Counted from the stretch's first letter, positions 1 to 5,652 are shown. The stretch is DNA of 6,075 nt from Calditrichia bacterium (GCA_027039465.1 JALWEA010000667.1:1-6075); one strand, 5' to 3'. The notes: generated by a model not told the origin, from the letters alone. Numbers and translations are program-made.

Positions 1-1496
1 AAAATATTCTTGTAAAATTGAGCGCGTTTTAGAAAGTAAGCATAATCGTCCGTGCGGTTCAGGGCTTTGGCAACTTGCGCAATGCACCAATCGTCATAAG
101 CGTATTCCAGCGTTTTGGAAACCGAAGACGGTTCTTTGTCCGCCGGAATGTAACCCAAGGTTTTGTAGTATTTTAATCCCAGATGATCCATCATGGCGCT
201 GTGCTTCATGGCTTCGAAGGCGGTGTTGATGTCGTAATCGCGCAGACCTTTCAGATAAGCATCGGCGATGACCGAAACGGAATGGTAACCGATCATGCAG
301 CCGGTGTAATTTCCGGCCAACTCCCACACCGGAAGCTGCCCGCCGTTCAGGTACTGATGAATAAACGTTTTAATGAAATCATTGGTGCGTGCCTGTTCAA
401 TAATGGTGTAAAGCGGATGGGTGGCGCGAAAAGTATCCCACAGGGAGAATACGGTGTAATTGGTAAAGTTTTTTGCCCGGTGGATTTTAAGATCGGTGCC
501 TCGGTAACGCCCGTCCGTATCCATGAATACATTGGGTACAATCATCGTATGGTAAAGGGCCGTGTAAAAGATGGTTTTGATCTTTGCGTTCGCTTTAACG
601 GCGATCTTCTTCAACTCCCGATTCCAAATCCGTCGCGCCTGGGTTCGGACACGATTGAAATCCCAATCGGGTAATTCCGCTTCCAAATTTTTACGCGCAC
701 CTTCGGCGCTGACGGCCGAGATCCCTACTTTAACCAACAATTCGGGATTCTTTAATCTGCCGAAGTCAAAAACGGCTTTAATGTTTTTACCCCGCGCTTC
801 TTTTAAATTTGGAATGACGGAATCATTCACGGCCAAATGCAATTGTTTGATCGGTTGATTAAAACGCATGACAAAGTACACGTACTGATCCTGCGCCCAG
901 GAACGGGAACGTCGCAAACCTTCGAATTCGTAAGCATTTACCTGTTTAAAATACGAATCCAGCACTTGATCGCGATGGGTCAAATCCAGAATGACAAAGT
1001 CCTTTTTATCTTTTGGAAAAAGATATTTGTGCAGGCCCACACGCGTGGTGGCCGTCAGTTCCACTTGGATGTCGTAATCGTCCAAACGAACGGCATAGTA
1101 GCCAGGCGCGGCTTTTTCTGTTTTCTTGCTAAAGCGGGAAGCATATCCGTTGCTTACGCCGGTTTTGTACCCGTTGTTTAAAAAATAGCGTCCCGTGGTG
1201 GGCATCAATAAAATATCGCAATAATCGGCAATGCCGGTTCCGCTCAAATGGGTGTGGGAAAAACCGTAGATAACCGAATCGGAATAATGATAGCCCGAGC
1301 AACCGTCCCAACCTTCGAGCCGGGTATCCGGACTGAGTTGCACCATGCCGAAAGGCAGAGTAGCGCCAGGGTAAGTATGACCGTGTCCGCCGGTGCCAAT
1401 GAAGGGATTTACATAATCAACGGGTTCTTTGTTCGTTTGGCAAGAAGTGAAATTCAGCGTAAACAGGAAGGCGATAAAAAACGGAAAATACTTCAT
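1..1496 (-). CDS. GH92 alpha-mannosidase, predicted lipoprotein (3' part outside window)
   Basis: This is an exo-alpha-mannosidase of glycoside hydrolase family 92, a calcium-dependent inverting family that trims alpha-mannosides such as N-glycan mannose. The frame is open from an ATG at 1496 to the window edge (498 codons; the family is usually about 700-780). The start is fixed by an in-frame TGA at 1502-1500 and an AGGA at 1509-1506, nine bases upstream. The N-terminus is a lysine plus a hydrophobic stretch ending in FTSC (Cys19), a slightly loose lipobox, so export and lipid anchoring are likely. Family motifs seen: NPFIGTGGHGHTYPGA (around 31-45), PFGMVQLSPDTR, EGWDGCSGYHYSD (Trp63), SHTHLSGTGI (80-89), FYTALYHTM (310-318), FMDTDGRYRGTD (324-335), SLWDTFRATHPLYT (Trp353, Asp354) and LEYAYDDWCIAQ (463-474). 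The general acid Glu and the catalytic-base Asp motif lie in the missing third, so activity and linkage specificity cannot be judged. No SusC/SusD-type transporter gene is visible nearby. Family assignment is very secure. Confidence 0.96.
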   Translation of the reverse strand, partial: MKYFPFFIAFLFTLNFTSCQTNKEPVDYVNPFIGTGGHGHTYPGATLPFGMVQLSPDTRLEGWDGCSGYHYSDSVIYGFSHTHLSGTGIADYCDILLMPTTGRYFLNNGYKTGVSNGYASRFSKKTEKAAPGYYAVRLDDYDIQVELTATTRVGLHKYLFPKDKKDFVILDLTHRDQVLDSYFKQVNAYEFEGLRRSRSWAQDQYVYFVMRFNQPIKQLHLAVNDSVIPNLKEARGKNIKAVFDFGRLKNPELLVKVGISAVSAEGARKNLEAELPDWDFNRVRTQARRIWNRELKKIAVKANAKIKTIFYTALYHTMIVPNVFMDTDGRYRGTDLKIHRAKNFTNYTVFSLWDTFRATHPLYTIIEQARTNDFIKTFIHQYLNGGQLPVWELAGNYTGCMIGYHSVSVIADAYLKGLRDYDINTAFEAMKHSAMMDHLGLKYYKTLGYIPADKEPSSVSKTLEYAYDDWCIAQVAKALNRTDDYAYFLKRAQFYKNI

Positions 1497-1592
1497 GATT
1501 CAACATCCTACGCTTATTTTAAGAAAGGCAATTTAAGCAATAATCGGATTGGATGCATGATTTTGGAAATTTAAAGGGTTTGCTACGGAAGG

Positions 1593-1967
1593 TTAGTTAT
1601 CGGAGCTTTCGTCATGGGAGCGGTTCTTTTCCATCTTGGCGATGCGTTCGCTCAAATCGTACCAGCGCTGCACGGTATTTTCCAGAAAATAATAATGGAA
1701 AATGTAGGGAATAAGCAGAATCAGGAATAGCCCCAATAAAGCAAAAACGGGCAGGCTCGGGTGAAAGATTACCAGGCAAAGTGTGATTAGGGTAAACAGC
1801 GCAAAGAAAAGGGTAATCAGAAGATGGATGAGTCGCTCGTGCTGCATGCGGGCAATAAGGCGTTGGTGCCGTGCCTGTAAACGCCGTGCTTCCTCGGGAG
1901 AGAGAGGCGCATTCAATTGCTTTCGAAGTTGCTGTTCGTAGTTTTTCATATATCGACGGATTTTCAT
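1593..1967 (-). CDS. Small two-helix membrane protein, unknown function
   Basis: I can give no function for this 124-residue protein. It has a charged, probably helical N-terminal segment (about residues 8-45, with LSPEEARRLQARHQRL), two adjacent transmembrane helices (about 46-68 and 73-95) joined by a very short HPSLP turn, then HYYFLENTVQRWYDL (91-105) and a polar tail rich in Lys, Glu, Ser and Asp. Both ends probably lie in the cytoplasm. From memory, small proteins with this plan (NYEQQLRKQL start, QHERLIHLL before helix 1, HYYFLEN after helix 2) occur in other bacteria, including Firmicutes, but I cannot name a domain. The start is uncertain. The ATG at 1967 has only a weak GAG-type ribosome site, while the ATG at 1949 (residue 7, MKNYEQQL) matches the remembered N-terminus better but also lacks a clear site. 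It lies 96 bp upstream of the GH92 gene on the same strand with no terminator visible between, so co-transcription is possible; a functional link is not implied. Confidence 0.75.
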   Translation of the reverse strand: MKIRRYMKNYEQQLRKQLNAPLSPEEARRLQARHQRLIARMQHERLIHLLITLFFALFTLITLCLVIFHPSLPVFALLGLFLILLIPYIFHYYFLENTVQRWYDLSERIAKMEKNRSHDESSDN

Positions 1968-2222
1968 TGTTCGCTCGGTTTTTGTTGAGTCTTTGGAAAT
2001 ATAATCGAATGGAAATGGTTGTACATAAGTTTAAAAAGCATGGTACTATCCTTTGTGAAATGTAATTGACATAAGAGATTTTTCATTCCCCTGCGTTTCA
2101 TTTAGTATGGCACCCGATTTATATAAGTTGAAAGGAAGCGACGAAGCGTTACTTTCAAAAGTGATAGGGTTTGCTTTATTCCTTTAGAAGTTTTTGGAAA
2201 AATTTAGGGAAATAAAGGTTCT
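1968..2222. other. Non-coding gap between small membrane protein gene and tRNA terminator
   Basis: No credible reading frame is seen. On the minus strand, TATATTTC at 2003-1996 lies about 30 bases before the 1967 start and is one base off the Bacteroidota TAnnTTTG -7 box, but I find no convincing upstream box, so it is only a weak promoter candidate. A 7-bp inverted repeat (TTGAAAG at 2128-2134 with CTTTCAA at 2152-2158, 17-base loop) is present without a following T-run. A TTGACA at 2066-2071 on the plus strand has no matching -10 box. Confidence 0.4.
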
Positions 2223-2266
2223 AAAAATAGAAAAGCCTCAGAGAAATTTTCTTCCCTGAGGCTTTT
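2223..2266 (-). terminator. Intrinsic terminator of tRNA-Asn
   Basis: An 11-bp perfect stem (AAAAGCCTCAG at 2231-2241 with CTGAGGCTTTT at 2256-2266) closes a 14-base loop whose GAAA and TTTC can pair further. On the minus strand it follows the tRNA 3' end by four bases and is followed by CTATTTTTAG. The plus-strand side also ends in CTTTTT, so it may act both ways, although no plus-strand gene lies just upstream. Confidence 0.85.
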
Positions 2267-2270
2267 TCTG

Positions 2271-2343
2271 CTCCGGCGGTAGGACTCGAACCTACAACCT
2301 AGTGGTTAACAGCCACCCGCTCTGCCAATTGAGCTACGCCGGA
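2271..2343 (-). tRNA. tRNA-Asn (anticodon GTT)
   Basis: The minus strand folds into a complete 73-base cloverleaf. The acceptor arm TCCGGCG pairs with CGCCGGA, followed by discriminator G. The D arm is GCTC...GAGC, the anticodon stem GGTGG pairs with CCACT (one G-U), and the anticodon loop CTGTTAA carries GTT at 2310-2308. The variable loop is the short 5-base AGGTT, and the T arm GTAGG-TTCGAGT-CCTAC is canonical. The 3' CCA is not encoded (CAG follows), so it must be added by CCA transferase. It stands alone, with its own promoter and terminator. Confidence 0.97.
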
Positions 2344-2379
2344 ATAAATCTTTATTTCAATATTTTCATCAACGAGTGC

Positions 2380-2410
2380 CAAATATAAAAACTCTTTGCG
2401 CTCGTGTCAA
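2380..2410 (-). promoter_or_regulatory. Promoter of tRNA-Asn
   Basis: On the minus strand a perfect -35 box TTGACA (2410-2405) and a -10 box TATATT (2387-2382) are separated by 17 bases. Transcription would start near 2375, giving a leader of about 30 bases before the tRNA. The -10 region read as TATATTTG (2387-2380) also fits the Bacteroidota TAnnTTTG box, so the site does not decide between sigma-factor types. Confidence 0.8.
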
Positions 2411-2451
2411 TATTTTAATCGATAAAATTAAAAAATTTTCATAATATCTTT

Positions 2452-2488
2452 TTGAATGGATGAAATACAGATTCTTTCATTCGTTCAA
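2452..2488. repeat. Imperfect 14-bp stem-loop
   Basis: TTGAATGGATGAAA (2452-2465) pairs with TTTCATTCGTTCAA (2475-2488) over a 9-base loop, with 12 Watson-Crick pairs and two G-U pairs. It lies directly before the first GC-box repeat. Neither strand has a tight T-run next to it, so it is not a standard terminator. Confidence 0.6.
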
Positions 2489-2491
2489 TTT

Positions 2492-2547
2492 CCACCCCTG
2501 TAGTCCCCTCATAGGGGACACAGAGTAGTTTGAGAAATTTTGCCCAA
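2492..2547 (+). repeat. GC-box intergenic hairpin repeat, copy A
   Basis: The core CCACCCCTGTAGTCCCCTC (2492-2510) leads into a 7-bp hairpin, GTCCCCT-CAT-AGGGGAC (2503-2519), followed by an arm ending AAATTTTGCCCAA (2535-2547). The core recurs with one mismatch at 5959-5977, and the hairpin plus arm recur in inverted, diverged form at 2609-2672. Confidence 0.7.
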
Positions 2548-2608
2548 TGATGGAAACTTCGATTCTTTGAGTAGAATAGATTGTATCAAATTATTCGCAA
2601 CTTGAGTT

Positions 2609-2672
2609 TTGAGCAAAATTCAACGAACTGTTTTTAGTCCCCCTGCGAGGGGGATTTAGGGGGTCCAAAAAC
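2609..2672 (-). repeat. GC-box intergenic hairpin repeat, copy B (inverted)
   Basis: Read on the minus strand this is the pattern CCCCCTAAATCCCCCT, then a CGC loop and AGGGGGA, followed by an arm containing AATTTTGCTCAA. The hairpin is TCCCCCT-GCG-AGGGGGA (2638-2654, 7 bp). Its arm aligns with that of copy A, with about 18 of 28 bases matching and a strong TTTTGC core. Patterns of the CCCCCTAAATCCCCC type are known intergenic repeats in several bacterial phyla (from memory). Confidence 0.65.
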
Positions 2673-2755
2673 TAAAAAACAATCACTTCATTCCGTCCGC
2701 GTAATTTCATAAGTGATTCCGCCAAAGCTGATCCGCCACTCCTGAACATACGATG

Positions 2756-2778
2756 AACGAATACACGCTTAACGAATA
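2756..2778 (+). repeat. Short 'aacgaatacacg' repeat, copy 1
   Basis: AACGAATACACG (2756-2767) and TTAACGAATA (2769-2778) both recur at 5921-5934, where they overlap. Both sites are in gene-free, repeat-bearing DNA. The unit is short, so shared ancestry is likely but not proven. Confidence 0.4.
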
Positions 2779-2836
2779 ACGGTTTCCCCATTTAACAATA
2801 GCCCACAGTTCCCAATTCCCAACATCCCCGTAAGTT

Positions 2837-2865
2837 TTGATTTGTACCACCAATCTTGCTATTTT
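2837..2865 (+). promoter_or_regulatory. Candidate promoter of the plus-strand operon
   Basis: TTGATT (2837-2842) and TATTTT (2860-2865) are separated by 17 bases; each box matches four of six sigma-70 consensus positions. A start near 2872 would give a leader of about 47 bases before the 2919 gene. It is the best pair seen in this gap on the plus strand, but it is not strong. Confidence 0.4.
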
Positions 2866-2918
2866 AAAGAACGGAGAATAAGGCAAGGAATGGAATCCGT
2901 TAAGAGAGAAGAATTGAA

Positions 2919-3362
2919 ATGACACAAAATAAACCTTTAATCGTCGGGACAATCTCGGCTGTTTTATTATTGGCCTCGTTGACCGTGCACATTCTCATAT
3001 TTAAAGGAGAATACACTGTTAGCGGGTTTGTGGATATTGTACTAACCACGGGCATGGTCGTTGCCTGGCTGATGACCAGTAAATTCATCAAGGAATTAAA
3101 TCGTGCCCAACCGGACGTGCATCCCATTCGTTTGATGACGCAAAACGTACCTGCCGTGGTGACTTTCTTAACGGCCTTCTTCATGCTCTACGCCGTTATC
3201 AATATGGGCATGATGATCCGAACCAACTGGCAGGGCACCAATATTCGCGGCGTATCGGGATTTTGGCTGTTTTTTTACATGTTAACCGTCATGGTCAGTT
3301 GGGCGCGCTGGAAACAAAGCAGGCAATTATCCCGGTCTCAAAATTCGCAGGAACGATTATGA
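2919..3362 (+). CDS. Four-helix membrane protein, unknown function
   Basis: I do not recognise a family for this 147-residue protein. It has four predicted transmembrane helices (about 7-28, 33-54, 77-99 and 111-128). The loop between helices 2 and 3 (SKFIKELNRAQPDVHPIRL) and the C-terminal tail (WARWKQSRQLSRSQNSQERL) are rich in Arg and Lys, so by the positive-inside rule both ends and the middle loop face the cytoplasm, with short outer loops (KGEYTV and RTNWQGTNIR). No cysteine pair, catalytic motif or signal peptidase site is seen. The start is supported by GAGAGAAG about seven bases upstream. Its TGA overlaps the aminotransferase ATG (ATGA at 3359-3362), so the two are probably translationally coupled. 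That makes it the first gene of a unit with the transaminase and amidase. A role in moving or sensing an amino or oxo acid is conceivable, but nothing in the sequence shows it. Confidence 0.85.
   Translation: MTQNKPLIVGTISAVLLLASLTVHILIFKGEYTVSGFVDIVLTTGMVVAWLMTSKFIKELNRAQPDVHPIRLMTQNVPAVVTFLTAFFMLYAVINMGMMIRTNWQGTNIRGVSGFWLFFYMLTVMVSWARWKQSRQLSRSQNSQERL
3349..3352 (+). promoter_or_regulatory. Ribosome binding site fixing the aminotransferase start
   Basis: AGGA lies six bases before the ATG at 3359. The same frame is open upstream to an ATG at 3263, but that stretch lies inside the membrane-protein gene and does not resemble an aminotransferase N-terminus. This site and the ATGA overlap both favour 3359. 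Confidence 0.8.
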
Positions 3363-4507
3363 ACCTTTCAATTCAATCAAAAATGCCGGATTTGCAGTTT
3401 TCCGTCTTTGCCGTAATCAGCCAATTGTCGGAGCGGCATCGGGCCGTTAATCTTTCGCAGGGCTTTCCGGATTTTAATCCCGATCCTGCCCTGGTGCAAT
3501 TGGTTAGCGAAAATCTGAAACAGGGCAAGAATCAATACGCGCCCATGCCCGGCATTTTGCCTTTGCGCCAAGCTTTGGCCGAAAAGATCGAAAAACTTTA
3601 CGGCGCAACGTATGATCCGGAAAGCGAAATAACCGTAACGGCCGGTGCCACGGAAGCCCTTTATGCGGCCATTACCGCCACGGTTCATTCCGGCGATGAA
3701 GTCATTATTTTCGAACCGTTTTACGATGCCTATCCTCCAGTGGTGCAATATGCCGGCGGCAAACCGATCTTTATTCCCCTGCAGCCGCCGAATTTTTCGA
3801 TCCCCTGGCAAAGGGTCAAGCAAGCGGTTTCCAAACGCACCAGACTGATTATTCTGAATTCGCCCCATAATCCCACGGGAAGTCTGCTTGGCAAAAACGA
3901 TTTGGCGCAACTGGCCGGAATCACGGACGGCACTTCCATTTTGATCATCAGCGACGAGGTTTATGAGCACATCATTTTCGACGGCCGGGCGCATGTCAGC
4001 TTAGCGTCGTATCCGGAATTGCGGGAGCGCAGTTTTGTGATCAGTTCGTTCGGCAAAACCTTTCACACCACCGGCTGGAAGGTGGGTTACTGCGCCGCTC
4101 CCAAACCGCTGACGGATGAATTCCGCAAAATACACCAGTTTATTACGTACGCGGTCAATACGCCTGTGCAGTGGGTCTACGCTGCTTTTTTACAGCAAGA
4201 TCAATCCTATTTGCAGTTGGGCGATTTCTACCAATCTAAACGCGACTTATTTGCCCGCTTGCTGGAGAATTCCCGTTTTAAATTATTGCCGTGTCATGGT
4301 ACTTATTTTCAACTGACCGATTACGGGGCGATTAGTGATTTGCCGGATTTTGAATTTGTCGAACGCTTAATTAAGGAGCACGGCGTGGCGGCCATTCCTT
4401 TGTCGCCGTTTTACAGCCAACCAACGCATCAGAAAATCATCCGATTCTGTTTTGCCAAAAAGGACGAGACTTTGCAACAAGCGGCGGAGCGTTTATGCAG
4501 GATTTGA
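3359..4507 (+). CDS. ybdL: PLP-dependent aminotransferase, YbdL / glutamine transaminase K type
   Basis: This cytoplasmic fold-type I (class I/II) aminotransferase has 382 residues, close to E. coli YbdL. The likely reaction is transfer of an amino group between methionine, glutamine or an aromatic amino acid and a 2-oxo acid. With glutamine as donor it would turn 4-methylthio-2-oxobutanoate into methionine and leave 2-oxoglutaramate. Motifs: NLSQGFPDF (31-39, substrate-side loop), GATEAL (96-101, cofactor phosphate loop), EPFYDAYPP with Tyr122 near the ring, NSPHNPTG (167-174, Asn171), SDEVYEH (198-204, Asp199 to the pyridine nitrogen and Tyr202 to O3'), SSFGKTFHTTGWKVGY with Lys233 as the Schiff-base lysine, and RFCFAK with Arg362 binding the substrate carboxylate. 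All key residues are present. Its start overlaps the membrane-protein stop by four bases and its end overlaps the omega-amidase by 13. The subfamily rests on the motifs and the omega-amidase partner; kynurenine or aromatic transamination remain possible. Confidence 0.93.
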   Translation: MNLSIQSKMPDLQFSVFAVISQLSERHRAVNLSQGFPDFNPDPALVQLVSENLKQGKNQYAPMPGILPLRQALAEKIEKLYGATYDPESEITVTAGATEALYAAITATVHSGDEVIIFEPFYDAYPPVVQYAGGKPIFIPLQPPNFSIPWQRVKQAVSKRTRLIILNSPHNPTGSLLGKNDLAQLAGITDGTSILIISDEVYEHIIFDGRAHVSLASYPELRERSFVISSFGKTFHTTGWKVGYCAAPKPLTDEFRKIHQFITYAVNTPVQWVYAAFLQQDQSYLQLGDFYQSKRDLFARLLENSRFKLLPCHGTYFQLTDYGAISDLPDFEFVERLIKEHGVAAIPLSPFYSQPTHQKIIRFCFAKKDETLQQAAERLCRI

Positions 4508-5271
4508 AAGTGGCTTTGGTTCAAAGTGATTTATTTTGGCTCGATCCGCAAAAAAATCGACACCGGTTCGAACAAAAAATAACCCGGCTCAAAGGGAAAG
4601 CGGATTTAATTGTTTTACCGGAAATGTTTACCACCGGCTTTACCATGGAAGCCGAAAATCAGGCGGAACCCATGAGCGGGCCTACCGTTCGCTGGATGCG
4701 GTCTGTAGCGGAAAAAACCGGCGCGGTCATTGCCGGAAGTTTGGTCATTGAGGAAAACGGCGCCTATTTCAATCGTTTTATTTGGGCGCAACCGCAGGGG
4801 GCATTGGCCTGGTACGATAAGCGCCATTTGTTCCGCATGGCGGGCGAGCATGAAGTTTACAGCGCCGGTCGGCGATTGACCACGGTTGAATTGAAAGGCT
4901 GGCGCATCCGTTTGTTTGTTTGCTACGATTTACGCTTTCCGGTTTGGTCGCGCAATGTGAATTTGCAATATGATGCGGCCGTTTACGTGGCCAATTGGCC
5001 GCAACGTCGCGAACACGCCTGGCGGATATTGCTGCAGGCCCGGGCCGCGGAAAATCAGGCTTACATTATTGGTGTGAATCGCATTGGCGCCGACGGGTTG
5101 GGTATCCGCTATTCCGGCCAATCGATGGTGGTTGATCCGGTCGGGAATATTACGATCGATTTGGCGGATCAGCAAACCGAAGCAGTGGCTACGCTGTCCC
5201 GCGCGCATCTGGAGCATTTCAGAGAAAAATTTCCGGCCTGGAAAGATGCGGATCGATTTGAGATTAAGTAA
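4495..5271 (+). CDS. yafV: Omega-amidase, nitrilase superfamily (YafV/Nit2 type)
   Basis: This 258-residue cytoplasmic amidohydrolase probably hydrolyses 2-oxoglutaramate (and 2-oxosuccinamate) to 2-oxoglutarate and ammonia, removing the by-product of the upstream transaminase. The catalytic triad is clear: Glu43 in LPEMFTTGF, Lys109 in YDKRHLFRMAGEHE, and the nucleophile Cys143 in FVCYDLRFPVWSRN. Other hallmarks are YVANWP (164-169), ARAAENQAYIIGVNRIG (182-198) and the C-terminal EKFPAWKDADRFEI. Length and motifs match E. coli YafV closely from memory, much better than carbamoylputrescine amidase or beta-ureidopropionase. The ATG at 4495 follows a GGAG (4486-4489) by five bases and lies 13 bases inside the aminotransferase gene, which implies translational coupling. 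Paired transaminase and omega-amidase genes are known to act in tandem, and adjacency here supports that reading. The name YafV describes family resemblance; the substrate is not shown by sequence alone. Confidence 0.93.
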   Translation: MQDLKVALVQSDLFWLDPQKNRHRFEQKITRLKGKADLIVLPEMFTTGFTMEAENQAEPMSGPTVRWMRSVAEKTGAVIAGSLVIEENGAYFNRFIWAQPQGALAWYDKRHLFRMAGEHEVYSAGRRLTTVELKGWRIRLFVCYDLRFPVWSRNVNLQYDAAVYVANWPQRREHAWRILLQARAAENQAYIIGVNRIGADGLGIRYSGQSMVVDPVGNITIDLADQQTEAVATLSRAHLEHFREKFPAWKDADRFEIK

Positions 5272-5322
5272 GACGGTCGTTAACGGATTGCGTAGGTTTG
5301 CGTGTTATTCTGATACCGTCTT
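5270..5322 (+). other. Long-loop inverted repeat at operon end
   Basis: AAGACGGT (5270-5277, overlapping the omega-amidase stop codon) pairs perfectly with ACCGTCTT (5315-5322) across a 37-base loop. No T-run follows closely, so it is at best a weak terminator or an RNA-end stabiliser. I found no better terminator for the operon. Confidence 0.25.
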
Positions 5323-5346
5323 GCAAGCTGTTGCTGTTTCATTTTA

Positions 5347-5378
5347 GCCACTGATTTACACCGATAAACACGGATTAA
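5347..5378 (+). repeat. 'Cactgatt...cacggatta' intergenic repeat
   Basis: The segment GCCACTGATTTACACC (5347-5362) is followed by GATAAACACGGATTAA (5363-5378), giving near-repeats of a GATTNACAC unit. Very similar strings, built from 'gattacacggattaacac' units, are familiar to me from intergenic DNA of unrelated bacteria, but I cannot assign a named family. Only one copy is in the window. Confidence 0.4.
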
Positions 5379-5477
5379 AGGACTTGATATTTTAAATTTT
5401 GATGTGTTGTAGTTTTTGCTTTTCCTATCAAGAACGCACGCGTTTGTTATTTACAATTATTCCTGAATCAGCGTACC

Positions 5478-5501
5478 TTGCAGGAGAAAAATCTCCTGCA
5501 A
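5478..5501. repeat. Perfect 10-bp hairpin
   Basis: TTGCAGGAGA (5478-5487) pairs with TCTCCTGCAA (5492-5501) around an AAAA loop. Neither side has a T-run, so it is unlikely to be a standard terminator. The stem contains AGGAG on one strand and its complement on the other. Confidence 0.6.
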
Positions 5502-5598
5502 AGTAGCAACAGACGCAAGAATTTGCTTCGTTCCATCTCCGTCTTCAGGACAGTCGGTAACACATTTCTTTACTTTATCTCAAATAGCTCGAAACTTC

Positions 5599-5633
5599 CT
5601 TGAAATTTCAAACATAACATTTGAAATTTCAAG
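5599..5633. repeat. Perfect 14-bp inverted repeat
   Basis: CTTGAAATTTCAAA (5599-5612) pairs with TTTGAAATTTCAAG (5620-5633) over a 7-base loop, CATAACA. Each arm also contains the self-complementary TTGAAATTTCAA, so this is a direct and an inverted repeat of a 12-bp palindrome. A protein-binding site or an RNA hairpin are both possible; no T-run follows. Confidence 0.7.
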
Positions 5634-5652
5634 CTAATTTATTCAAATTAGC
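5633..5652. repeat. Perfect 8-bp hairpin adjoining the previous one
   Basis: GCTAATTT (5633-5640) pairs with AAATTAGC (5645-5652) around the 4-base loop ATTC. It shares its first base with the end of the 14-bp inverted repeat, so the two would stack as tandem hairpins. No U-tract follows. Confidence 0.6.

Larger units (their letters stand above)
2344..2918. other. Repeat-rich non-coding gap between divergent units
   Basis: This 575-base AT-rich stretch separates the minus-strand tRNA from the plus-strand operon. I see no credible gene: the 81-codon minus-strand frame at 2707-2952 has no family resemblance and runs into the start of the plus-strand gene. It holds, in order, the tRNA promoter, an imperfect stem-loop (2452-2488), two GC-box hairpin repeats in opposite orientation (2492-2672), an 8-bp inverted repeat (AATCACTT at 2681-2688 with AAGTGATT at 2711-2718) and a candidate promoter for the plus-strand operon. 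Confidence 0.7.

Noticed and set aside
183..674. 163-codon plus-strand reading frame, with similar ones at 571-858, 837-1181 and 1248-1574
   Set aside because: All lie antisense to the GH92 gene, whose family motifs run without a break on the minus strand.
1497..1592. Terminator or strong promoter between the small membrane gene and the GH92 gene
   Set aside because: Only a weak GCTTA/TAAGC inverted repeat and no good -35/-10 pair were found.
2452..2672. Possible CRISPR-like or tandem repeat array
   Set aside because: The repeats are few, inverted, diverged and unevenly spaced; there is no regular repeat-spacer pattern.
2707..2952. 81-codon minus-strand frame in the gap
   Set aside because: Its start overlaps the start of the plus-strand membrane gene, it has no recognisable features, and it crosses repeat-like DNA.
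3263..3358. N-terminal extension of the aminotransferase from an ATG at 3263
   Set aside because: It overlaps the membrane-protein gene by about 100 bases, lacks aminotransferase-like sequence, and the ATG at 3359 has a good AGGA site.
3377..3994. 205-codon minus-strand reading frame
   Set aside because: It is antisense to the aminotransferase, shows no family resemblance, and the sense frame has every catalytic motif.
5084..5347. 87-codon plus-strand frame at the end of the omega-amidase gene
   Set aside because: Most of it is an alternative frame of the omega-amidase, with no ribosome site or domain.
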